Of a DNA stretch of 64,000 nt, positions 36,288 through 45,565 are shown piece after piece. The notes under the pieces were generated by a model. The model had not been told where the DNA came from and ran no database searches. It saw only the letters and a list, made by a program, of their open reading frames with translations. The stretch is from Cryptomeria japonica. Its lineage: Eukaryota > Streptophyta > Pinopsida > Cupressales > Cupressaceae. Where the stretch lies: the NCBI RefSeq assembly GCF_030272615.1, contig NC_081413.1, positions 99,976,239-100,040,238 of the forward strand. The letters are read 5' to 3'. How positions within the stretch are numbered: the stretch's first letter is position 1; each line of letters begins with the position of its first letter. The translations under genes and the position numbers were made by a program.

Positions 36288-37625
36288 CTAAGTCTCTACC
36301 GGTGGGGGTAGGACTCCAAGTTGCTCTCTGAGATACTCAAATGTTTCCTTAGGCAAAGGCTTTGTAAAAATATCTACAATCTGCTCTTTAGTATTCACAT
36401 AAACCAATTTCACTTCTTTTGCTTCAACATTCTCCTTTAGAAAATTGAATTTAATAGAAACATGTTTAGTCTTAGAGTGAAATACTGGGTTCTTTGATAT
36501 ATCAATTGCTACCATATTATCATAGTAAATAGTTATAGGTTCCTTGCATTTTACCTTTATGTCCTTCAACATTTGTTTGATCCATAATACCTGTGTACAG
36601 TTAGTTGCTACTGCAACATATTCTGATTCTGCTGTTGATAGACTTGTACAACTTTGTTTCTTGCTCAACCATGAAATTAGTCTGCTGCCAAGAAAAAATG
36701 CTCCGTCGGTGGTGTTTTTTCTGTCATCCACATCTCCTGCCCAATTAGCATCTGTGTATGCACATAAATCAAAATTTTCATCTCTAGGATACCATAAACC
36801 AAGATTTGTAGTGCTTTGTAGGTACCGAAAAATCCTTTTCTCTATTGATTCATGATTTTCTTTAGGATTACTCTGAAATCTTGAAACAATATATATTGCA
36901 TTCATAATATCAGGTCTTGCTTGTGTCAAATAAAATAAACCTCCTATCATAGACTTGTATCTAGTCAGATTAACAGGTGTAGATTCATCCTTCAAAAATA
37001 ATTTATCAATTGTAGTCATAAGTGTGCTTACCGGTTTACAATTTTCCATGCCAAATTTCTTTAGTAATTCCTTCAAATACTTAGATTGACATAGGAATAT
37101 ACCTTTATCAGTCTGTGAAATCTGCAATCCTAAAAAAATTTTTATCTCTCCAATCATAGATATTTCAAATTCTTGTTGCATTTTGTTAGAAAAGTCTTTA
37201 CACAAACCATCTTCTCCTCCAAAGATTATATCATCAACAAAAACTTCAATAACCAAGATGTCATCATTAGTCATTTTGTAGTATAGATTGTTGTTAGCAT
37301 TACCTTTAGTGTAACCAAGCTTCAAAAGATATTTGTCCAATCTAGCATACCAAGCTCTAGGAGCTTGTTTCAATCCATATAAAGCTTTCCTTAACTTGCA
37401 AACCATGTCTTTATTATCTGTCAAAGAAAATCCATCAGGTTGTTCAATATAAACTTCTTCTTCAAGATCTTCATTCAAAAATGCACATTTAACATCCATT
37501 TGATATAATTTGTAGTTCTTGTGTGCTACAAAAGCCAATAAAAGTTTGACTGCCTCAATTCTAGCTACCGGTGCAAAGGTTTCATTGTAATCAATTCCTT
37601 CTTTCTGTGAATATCCTTTACACAC
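36288..37625 (-). pseudogene. Copia reverse transcriptase and RNase H part
   Basis: An open frame of 445 codons on the 3' side of the nested element. RT marks are [53 protein letters not shown] and the catalytic FVDDIIFGG. RNase H marks are [53 protein letters not shown] and TKPLPKETF. It has no internal stop. It is only the C-terminal half of Pol; the rest lies at 48939-51427, beyond the Gypsy insertion, and the reading frame on the two sides is consistent across the CTAAT target duplication. It is therefore broken only by the nested element and by stops further upstream. Confidence 0.9.
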
Positions 37626-37629
37626 TAAT

Positions 37630-38432
37630 TGTGTATGGTGAAAATGGATAACAATAATAACAATATTGAAAGGCTAAATGAATTCAACCACAAAATCCTA
37701 GCCTAACAATCAACAAAGATCCACCATAACATATGAAGATTACCTAAGACAATGCAAATCAAATGAAATCACAAAAATTATACCATCACATGTCCAATAG
37801 GGTTTGGATCTCCATTCTTCCTATCTCCATTGATCTTGCTTGATATATATTTGCTCTCAGATTTTTATATGCACAAGAGCTCAACAAAGAACGGAATGTG
37901 GTTGCAAGTAGGATCGTAGTGTAGTCGAGTCCTCCAAATTGTCGATTAGGCTGAGTGATTAGAATGCATAGAATGATTAGGGTTTGATAATGAAGGAGGC
38001 ATCTTCTTAAATAGAAGATACAATATGAAATGGAGGGATAAGATTGAGAGGTGTAAAAAGAGAGGTCGGCTAAGATTAGAGGGTAGGTAAAAGAAATACC
38101 AAAATAATGAAAGAGGTAGGTAGTGTATGAATTAAGAGATGAATGACATGTGTCATGTGTAGAAAAAGCTAATGAATTGATTAAATAAATAAATATTTAT
38201 TTAATTAATAGAAGAAGTAGGATAATTAAATAAATAAAATATTTATTTAATTTAGGAAAGGGATAATTTAAATAAATAAATGTATTTATTTAAATGAGAA
38301 ATAAGGCTAGAAGAGGATAAATGAATTAATTAAATAAATAAAGATTTATTTAATTAATAGAAGAATTAGGCTTAGATAATTAAATAAATAAAATATTTAT
38401 TTAATTAGACATGACAATTTTAGGTGTCTACA
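37630..38432 (-). repeat. 3' LTR of the nested Gypsy (803 bp)
   Basis: It runs from TGTGTATGGTGAAAA to GGTGTCTACA. By eye it differs from the LTR at 48131-48933 at about four sites (37775, 38012, 38016 and 38294 regions). Its right half has alternating AATTAAATAAATAAA blocks. Confidence 0.9.
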
Positions 38433-38447
38433 TTTTGCCCCTCTTTG
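38433..38447 (-). other. Polypurine tract of the nested Gypsy
   Basis: The element strand reads CAAAGAGGGGCAAAA, ending directly at the TGTAGACACC that starts the 3' LTR. Confidence 0.75.
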
Positions 38448-38772
38448 AGACAATGCGGCTTGTCGCGTTGTTTCAAAGAAGATAAGATGAACTGATACAG
38501 AGTTGCCCCAGAATGGGAATGATATGCCCCCTCGAGAGATTGGATGAAAATGTCTGAAAAGATTGCAGACAATCTCTCGATAAGAAAGAAAGGCTAGAAT
38601 GGACTGACCGGATAAAGTGACAAAGTCACGGGATAAAGAAGACTGACTCGGGAAACGAAGGCTAGGGGTAGTCTATAAGATAGACCACGGGGGAAAATAC
38701 ATCCTCATTGTCATCTACACATCCACGAGAGCAGAGTGCAGAGCGAAAATAGAGCAGCAGCAGTCAGCAGCG

Positions 38773-39810
38773 ATGGCTTTGGTTCATAGATTTGACCGCG
38801 TTCGCCGATTCCAGAGGCCAGCAGAGGCAGGAGAGCCGGTAAGTACCACCAAACCTCCTCGTACTTTGATGCATTTATTGTTGTCATTAATGCATACTAG
38901 GTAATGTAATAAATGCATGTTTATGTCATGAAAGCGCGTTTGCATTTGAAAAGTATGAATTTGCATCTTCTAGGTCAAATCGGCAGTTCTGTGATGAACA
39001 TATGTTGTCGATTGGATAAGCTGCTGAGGGGATACACTCAAGCAAGTCCTCTAGGAAGACTAGGATAGATCAAGACACTTTGTGATGAACAGTGAGTACC
39101 AAGATAGAGTACTTTGTGATGAACAGGGAGTATTGAAATATGAGCAGCACTTTGTGATGAACAGGGAGTGCAAATGTGAGCAACACTTTGTGATGAATAG
39201 GGAGTGTCACACACGTAGTACTTTGTGATGAACAGTGAGTACCACTAGGATAAATAGCAACACTTTGTGATGAACAGTGAGTGTCACTAGGATAGATAAC
39301 CATCTGCATTTAGGTAGCGAGTAGCATTTTGTGATAAACAGTGAATGCCACTATAACTGACATGATTCGGTTGTTTGACTGCAGGAGTATTTGTCGATGC
39401 TAGAGTCAGGGGAGAGATTATCGTCGACACAGAGATTGCGACCTGAGTTGACACTTGAGGACCGAGCCGCGATTGAGGCTATGGGATTGAGATACATTCT
39501 GTATGTGCCTGAGTTTCGGGTGAACATGGGATTGTTGACTGCACTAGCTAAGAGATGGCACTCAGAGACTTGTACGTTTCATCTGTCGATGGGTGAGATG
39601 ACAGTCACCCTGGAGGATGTATATAGGATTCTGCGGATACCGATCGATGGGGAGTTAGTACCCTACGATTGAGATGGAGATAGGGATGCACTGAGATGAG
39701 TGTTCTAGGATCCAAGACTGGAGATGAGGGCAGGACACGTGGCATGGGATACCATGACATGGATAGGATTAGCACTACCAATAGTGTTGGCAGGAGTGAT
39801 CAGTGAGTTC
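38773..39810 (+). pseudogene. Antisense two-exon plant-mobile-domain (PMD) gene
   Basis: It lies on the strand opposite to its host element. Exon 1 (38773-38838) encodes 22 residues starting MALVHRFDRVRRF and ends at a GTAAGT donor (38839-38844). Exon 2 starts after TTGACTGCAG at 39385 and stays in frame. It encodes a PMD segment: LTLEDRAAIEAMGLRYIL, LLTALAKRWHSETCTFHLSM, GEMTVTLEDVYRILRIPIDG. A CTATAAG motif lies ~95 bp upstream. Three stops follow closely (TGA 39670, TGA 39697, TAG 39706); beyond them the frame continues with RLEMRAGHVAWDTM and LPIVLAGVISEFLC. PMDs belong to the MAIN/MAIL1 family, host regulators of silencing and genome stability whose domain was repeatedly captured by plant transposons. 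Either a truncated protein is made or the copy is decaying; further exons were not found. Confidence 0.7.
39077..39347. repeat. Tandem repeat inside the antisense intron
   Basis: Seven units with the core ACTTTGTGATGAACAGTGAG begin at 39077, 39111, 39149, 39185, 39220, 39262 and 39326; spacings are 34-42 bp with one of 64 bp. The core is well conserved and the spacers are not. For the host element this is 3' untranslated sequence; for the antisense gene it is intron. Confidence 0.8.
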
Positions 39811-41443
39811 CTCTGTATCAGTTTTGTACCATTTTGTATAATGATGTAGACACCTGCGGGTGATTGTAGCCATATGATTTTGACATCATTGTATCATGAC
39901 ACTTTATATATATATATGAGATGATTCATCTTTGCGGCAGCTATATGCATGTGTACCTATGTGATGAGATGTTCTTATGTGATGCTTATGATATGGATGC
40001 AAATATGTATATGATGCAATGCAATATTTTTTTTTTTGTTTTTTTTTGTTCGTTTATGTTTTATATGTGTATGCATGATGCAAATGTGAATGTAAGTAAT
40101 GCAGATGAATATGATAATGCAAATGTAAATTGTGCTAACAGGTGTTGTGTGCAGGATGTGATGCAATTGTGATATCTATATGTATGTATTTAATGCTTAT
40201 ATGTGGTAATGTAGGTGCAGCTACATGAAATGCAAATGTTTTTGGTGTGTCATTATACTCAGTCATGTGATAGCAGGCTACGCGGACTCGAGAAGGATGA
40301 TGGAAGTCAATCAAGAAAGGGGGATGAAAGATAGAAGATATGAAAGTGAAAGAGTTTCTTGTGCGTTATCATCATTGAGCTTTATTATGGCAAGTAGGTT
40401 ATGAGAATCGAGGCATATGTTCGACCCAGAAAGTCATTGTACCTGTTTGCATGGAGATAAGACAGTCACAAACAAGGAATGCCCCAGTTCACACTAGACT
40501 CACAGTGTCCTCATATCCTTGGACAAGTCATAGCATTACTAAGAGACAATTCACAGACAGAAAATACAAATAGTTGACGATACCCCATCCTCGCCTTTCT
40601 AGTCAAAGACATCCTGGAGATAGAAGCTCTAGTCAGAGACATCCCGGAAAAGCTAAAAGACATGTCACCAAAAAAGATGAAATCAAAAGAAAACCAAGAC
40701 TCGACACCAACATCCACTGTAGTCCTCAAGTTTAGTGTCTCTTGTCACCTGTATAAGTCTTATTTGATTGTGGTCACAATGTTTACTTTCACAGAAAGGA
40801 TAGATAGCACTGAACCATAATGTTGTCTGAGTCTATTGAAAGATTTGATTTGTTGAAACCCATTGTTGCTGCTGTGTCTCATCTGAAACTGACTGAATCC
40901 ATGAAACTAATACTTTATTGCGGAGAAGATGAAACTTTATTGCAGATCTGTGATGCAAATGTTGCTTTATTGTGGATTGTGCACAGATAGATTGAAGGAA
41001 GCTGGAAGAAACTGTACTCCTCGAAACATGTGATGTTCTCAGTTCCACACCCATCACTAGACGTAGGATTTGCCTTAGCCACAGATAGGGTCTGATTTGT
41101 TATGGATGGACAGGGATGAAAAGGAATGTTTATTATGAATGGCTAACCAATCTTGGGTAGATCAATAACAAGCCATGATGGGACTGGGTAAGTTTATTAT
41201 GGATGAATAGGTTGTGAGTGTGTGCAAAGTGAAAGGATGAAAGAGAATCCTGAAGGAGGGAGGAGCAATGTTTCTACGCATGGCACTGGTGACCCAGTTT
41301 TCACCATGGTACTTGCCCAGGGCGCCACTGAAGTGGTTTTCACCGTTGGACGAAATTATTTCTTTTTACTTTTTTCGGTTTTTTCAATGTTTTTTGTGTC
41401 ACAAGGCACCTGTTTGCCAGGGTTTCACCAAGTAACGATTTTT
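39811..41443. other. 3' non-coding part of the nested Gypsy
   Basis: No supported gene. 39920-40170 is rich in ATG/TGA words and yields a low-complexity ORF. 41270-41420 lies directly after the long ORF. ORFs at 40511-40729 and 40833-41057 (minus) lack domains. Confidence 0.5.
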
Positions 41444-44400
41444 TTATTTTAAGATTTTTTTGCGAAGGTGCATGCTGTTGATAGGATCCTCCAAAGGTTC
41501 ACCTTCTGTAGTTGAGAGCTGATATGCCCCAGAGCCATATACTGCTGTAATAATGTAAGGACCAAGCCAGTTTGGTTCAAACTTGCCCTTCTTCTCTCTG
41601 TCTTGCTGATTCTTGGGGTTCTCTCTGAGTACTAAGTCACCTACCTCAAATGCGCGAGGCTTGACTTTGTGATTGTAACTGCATTGTTCCTTGACTGAAT
41701 GATGTGTAGCTTGAGTGACTGTCTTCCTTGATAAAGGAACTGAGATAGAATTACTAGTGTGTGGAATACATAGGCCTGTATGCTTGTCACCTAAAGAAGT
41801 TTGGGCATCACTGATAACAAAGTCCTTTGAGGAAGTTCCATTAAAGGTCCATGATGTATCGCTAGAAGGGAATGGATGTGTGGAACAAGTGGATGATTGA
41901 TGAAGGCTTATGATTGTGAAAAGAAATGAAAGTAGGATAGCATGATGGAGACTTAGGATCAACAAGTATGCTTTTTGACTTGAAATTTTAGAACTTTTGC
42001 CCCCAGTTATTTTGATATTAGGGGAGATCAACTCTTTCTCTTTTTGGTTTATAGGATTTTTATTCTTGACTTTGATTTTTGTAGAGTCCAATAACTTTTG
42101 ATTTTGATTTGGACTAAAGGACTTTTCTTTATTTTTGACTTTTAGATTTTTCTTTTCAAAGCTTGATTTGTGATCCCCAATGAGTGAGGGCTTTTGTGAT
42201 TCTTGTTGATCCAAGTCTGGGAGCGGAGTGGAAATGGAATGAGTGGATGAAATGGTAAGGCTATGTGAGTTATCAAGAGGGTTGGCGATATGCTCAATAG
42301 ATTCTTTGTTGGAACCACTCTTAGGACTATTGATATCAAGAGTTGCTTGCACCGCTAGAGGAGATTTGCATTCAGACTTAGTAGCCACAACACTAGGTGG
42401 TTCACACCCAATTCCTTGGCATTGCAACTTGTTTGTAGACTTTTCCTGTTGACTGAATACCTTAGGAGATAATGGGAGTTGGTCAACATGAAATATATAC
42501 TCACCACATCCTAGGTCTTTAATCTTGAACTTTTCTTTTAGCTCTGCTTGTTTGGATGTAGAAGCTTTTAAGGATTCTGGATTCACATATGTTGATGATG
42601 GAATTGCTTCTCGATTGACTAGGATTGTTATTTCTGATTTAGGTTGCAGATTGTTGCAATATATAAATGGATTTGGGTCAGCTTTGATAGTCACTTCAAC
42701 TCCATTGTGTGGAAACTTGATGCATCGATGATATGTTGATGGTACTGCGCTCATCTCATGAATCCATGGGCGTCCTAGCAATATATTATATGTGAGATCA
42801 AGATCAAGTACTTGACAAACCACATCCTTTGTAACTGGCCCAACTCTGAGAGGTAAGGTGACCATGCCCTTGGATGAGCGCTCTTCATCATCATATGCCT
42901 TGATGGTGGTTTGATTTGTTGAATTCATAGCTTTATTAGAATATCCCAATTGTTTAATGGTGCTCAATGTACAAATGTTTAGACCTGCTCCTCCATCTAT
43001 CAGGACTCGTTTGATTCTATGTTTGTGTATGAAGGCTTCAACGTGTAAAGGTGCATTATGTGGCTGACTTACGGAGGCATCATCGGCTTCTGTGAATGTA
43101 AGGGAGTGTGGAATGGAAAGGTATCCCACCATGGCTTGAACTTGGTCCACGTTTAGATCAGTAGGAACAGCAGTATCTCTCAAGATTTTATCAAGAATGG
43201 CTTTATGTGCGGGAGATATGCGTAATAGTTCAAGGATTGAAATGAGCGCGGGTGTCTTCCCTAACTGTTCTACAAGGTCATACTCAGGTTTGGTTGATGA
43301 AGAGGCAGTGTTTTTAGCTGGAGAACCTTGCAAAGTGATTTTACCTCGACGAGTTGTGACATGACATTCAGAGGTAGGTTCGAAAGAAGATCCAACACCT
43401 TTTAGGACAATCCTGGGTCTCTGAGTAGAATTCTCAGATGCTTTGTCCTTGATGATAATAGTAGAGACGTAATTGTCCATCGAGATATTATTGATAGTTG
43501 AATCATAGTTGTAAAGTGCTCTAGTATAGTTGGCTTGGTCATCTGTGGCTTTAGCTTTTCCGTTGTCATGTTTTGGGAATGGTTCCTTAAACATCTCATG
43601 TTCTTGATTAGACGAATGTCCCTCAATCTCAATGTCACCTCTATCAATGAGATCCTGTATGATGTTCTTCAGTCGATGACAATTTCCTGTCTTATGACCC
43701 TTGCTCTTATGAAATTCACAATACTCATCATCATTCCACCAATTCGGCTTAACCTTTGGTTCATATGGAGGAAAATCTGGAACTGTGATTACCTTGTTTG
43801 CCACAAGCTTCTTGAAGACTGATTCAAGTGGTTCTCCCAATGGGGTGTACTTTCTTCGTGGTCTAGAAGTTGTTTGAGTATTCACTTGATTGTTTGTAGA
43901 ACTTGATCCCGAAAAGACAAATTTGGGTCGCACTGTATTGGCATCAACAACACCATCATTGACTGTGTTCTTGTTTTTATTCCAAAATCTTGGCTTGTCT
44001 TTCCCTTTAAAGTCATCTTTGTTTTCCTTGAATATCTTGATGACTTCTTGTTCAATTAGGACCTTTTCTATTGCTAAGCCTTTTTCAATAACATCCCTGA
44101 AGGTAGACAAACAAGCTTTCCTTAAGTCATAGCCAATGTCTTTGTTAACATTTTGTGTGAACATCTCTACCATTTGTTTTTGTGGAATTTCACAAGAGCA
44201 TCTGCTGGCTAGATTTCTCCATCTTTGTAAGAATGATGCAAAAGATTCTCCCTCTTTTTGCTTGGTGTTGCACAAAGTAGTGACTGATATGTCTGTCTCT
44301 ATATTGTAGGAGAAATGTTGAATAAATGCTTCTGCTAGGTCACCCCATGACTTAATACCAGGTGGAAGTTGGGAGAACCATTCCATAGCTTGATCACCTA

Positions 44401-45565
44401 AGCTTTGTGGGAATAATCTCATCAAATATGTCTCTTCTGCTGCTACCTTAATGCAAGCTATGAAAAATTGTCTTATGTGTGCCTTAGGATCCCCTTTTCC
44501 TCTATACTTATCAAATTTAGGCATCACAAAGTGTGTAGGAAAAGGAGGCATTGGAATGCTCTTGTCAAATGGATAAGGACATATGTCTCTCATTGTGTAT
44601 GTTGGCTTCGGTGTATTTATGTCCTCCATTTTCTTTTGTAAGTCCCTGATTTGTTGCTCCAAATTGATCTTAGGTGGAGATCGACTTCTTGGACCATATC
44701 CTATGTTTGAGGTACCCATTGGAGGAGGTGCATGTTGCATATATGGATGATATTGATCATACACATGTTCATATGGAGGAGGTCTGTAATGATGTTGCAT
44801 ATATGGACCACTTGGTATAGATTCATGTTGAGGAACACCATATCTATTTTGTGCATGTATACCATACTCTACAGGCATGTCATGTTCTATTGTATTGCCC
44901 CCAAATTTGACATGAGGTTTCCTTGTGTCCAAATTTTGAGCATGCCTAGGAATATCCCATTGCTTTGGTGGTTGATCCTTAGCATTGATATGTGATTGAG
45001 CATATTTTTCTCCATAAGACTTCCATAATGGTCTGCGAAGGTGAGTATCATATGTTTGACCATGTGTATGTGGGACCTCTAGTTTTTGAAGCAAAGCTGA
45101 TGGTGATTCAGGTACCATATGTGGTCCTCTATTTCCTCCACTATTAGGTCTCCTTTGATCCATATTGGAGTGAGGTTGTTGCAAAGGTCTATGTTCCATT
45201 ATTTGAGACATGTCAAAATCATGAGGTATCTTGGCTCCACTTTGTGCCATCATGTGTAAGAAGTATTGTCTATCTCTCCTCATTATTTCCTCAACCAATC
45301 GATTGAAATAGGGATTCATAATGGATTCTTCTACATCTGCTGAATGTATTGAAAAGTTGTCCACATTGTCATTGTGTGTAGCATTGTTGTTTGTAGTGTC
45401 TGCGTTTTCCACATTTGGAATGTTTCTATAAACATCCATGTCAGGCAATGTAGTGTGCTCAGGATTGAAAAATAAATCGTTATCATACTCATAAGAGCTC
45501 ATGTTTGCGGATTCTTGAGCCTCTTTAGCTTTTCTCCTAGATTTTTGAAGACGGGTTTCAACCAT
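41444..45565 (-). CDS. Gag-protease-integrase-tail polyprotein, 1373 aa
   Basis: Uninterrupted. Residues 1-345 are a hydrophilic leader rich in His, Pro and Tyr. The Gag core (about 346-500) has MPKFDKYRGKGDPKAHIRQF, GDQAMEWFSQLPPG and EGESFASFLQRWRNLASRC. A zinc-knuckle-like motif of the Tat type lies near 615 (YCEFHKSKGHKTGNCHRLKN). The protease near 840-960 has RVLIDGGAGLNICTL and YNILLGRPWIHEM. From about 1010 to 1295 is a Ser/Lys/Asn-rich segment I do not recognise, with a hydrophobic stretch near 1195-1220 (AYLLILSLHHAILLSFLF). Residues 1296-1373 are an integrase C-terminal tail (RAFEVGDLVLRENP, KFEPNWLGPYII, YGSGAYQL). RT, RNase H and the integrase core, normally between protease and tail, are missing. 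The protein could form particles but not copy or integrate DNA. An internal deletion fusing the ends is the simplest origin. Confidence 0.9.
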   Translation of the reverse strand: MVETRLQKSRRKAKEAQESANMSSYEYDNDLFFNPEHTTLPDMDVYRNIPNVENADTTNNNATHNDNVDNFSIHSADVEESIMNPYFNRLVEEIMRRDRQYFLHMMAQSGAKIPHDFDMSQIMEHRPLQQPHSNMDQRRPNSGGNRGPHMVPESPSALLQKLEVPHTHGQTYDTHLRRPLWKSYGEKYAQSHINAKDQPPKQWDIPRHAQNLDTRKPHVKFGGNTIEHDMPVEYGIHAQNRYGVPQHESIPSGPYMQHHYRPPPYEHVYDQYHPYMQHAPPPMGTSNIGYGPRSRSPPKINLEQQIRDLQKKMEDINTPKPTYTMRDICPYPFDKSIPMPPFPTHFVMPKFDKYRGKGDPKAHIRQFFIACIKVAAEETYLMRLFPQSLGDQAMEWFSQLPPGIKSWGDLAEAFIQHFSYNIETDISVTTLCNTKQKEGESFASFLQRWRNLASRCSCEIPQKQMVEMFTQNVNKDIGYDLRKACLSTFRDVIEKGLAIEKVLIEQEVIKIFKENKDDFKGKDKPRFWNKNKNTVNDGVVDANTVRPKFVFSGSSSTNNQVNTQTTSRPRRKYTPLGEPLESVFKKLVANKVITVPDFPPYEPKVKPNWWNDDEYCEFHKSKGHKTGNCHRLKNIIQDLIDRGDIEIEGHSSNQEHEMFKEPFPKHDNGKAKATDDQANYTRALYNYDSTINNISMDNYVSTIIIKDKASENSTQRPRIVLKGVGSSFEPTSECHVTTRRGKITLQGSPAKNTASSSTKPEYDLVEQLGKTPALISILELLRISPAHKAILDKILRDTAVPTDLNVDQVQAMVGYLSIPHSLTFTEADDASVSQPHNAPLHVEAFIHKHRIKRVLIDGGAGLNICTLSTIKQLGYSNKAMNSTNQTTIKAYDDEERSSKGMVTLPLRVGPVTKDVVCQVLDLDLTYNILLGRPWIHEMSAVPSTYHRCIKFPHNGVEVTIKADPNPFIYCNNLQPKSEITILVNREAIPSSTYVNPESLKASTSKQAELKEKFKIKDLGCGEYIFHVDQLPLSPKVFSQQEKSTNKLQCQGIGCEPPSVVATKSECKSPLAVQATLDINSPKSGSNKESIEHIANPLDNSHSLTISSTHSISTPLPDLDQQESQKPSLIGDHKSSFEKKNLKVKNKEKSFSPNQNQKLLDSTKIKVKNKNPINQKEKELISPNIKITGGKSSKISSQKAYLLILSLHHAILLSFLFTIISLHQSSTCSTHPFPSSDTSWTFNGTSSKDFVISDAQTSLGDKHTGLCIPHTSNSISVPLSRKTVTQATHHSVKEQCSYNHKVKPRAFEVGDLVLRENPKNQQDREKKGKFEPNWLGPYIITAVYGSGAYQLSTTEGEPLEDPINSMHLRKKILK

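Noticed and set aside
39921-40172. 83-codon ORF rich in Met, Asp and Cys
   Set aside because: Low-complexity ATG/TGA-rich sequence; the opposite strand has an equally long ORF.
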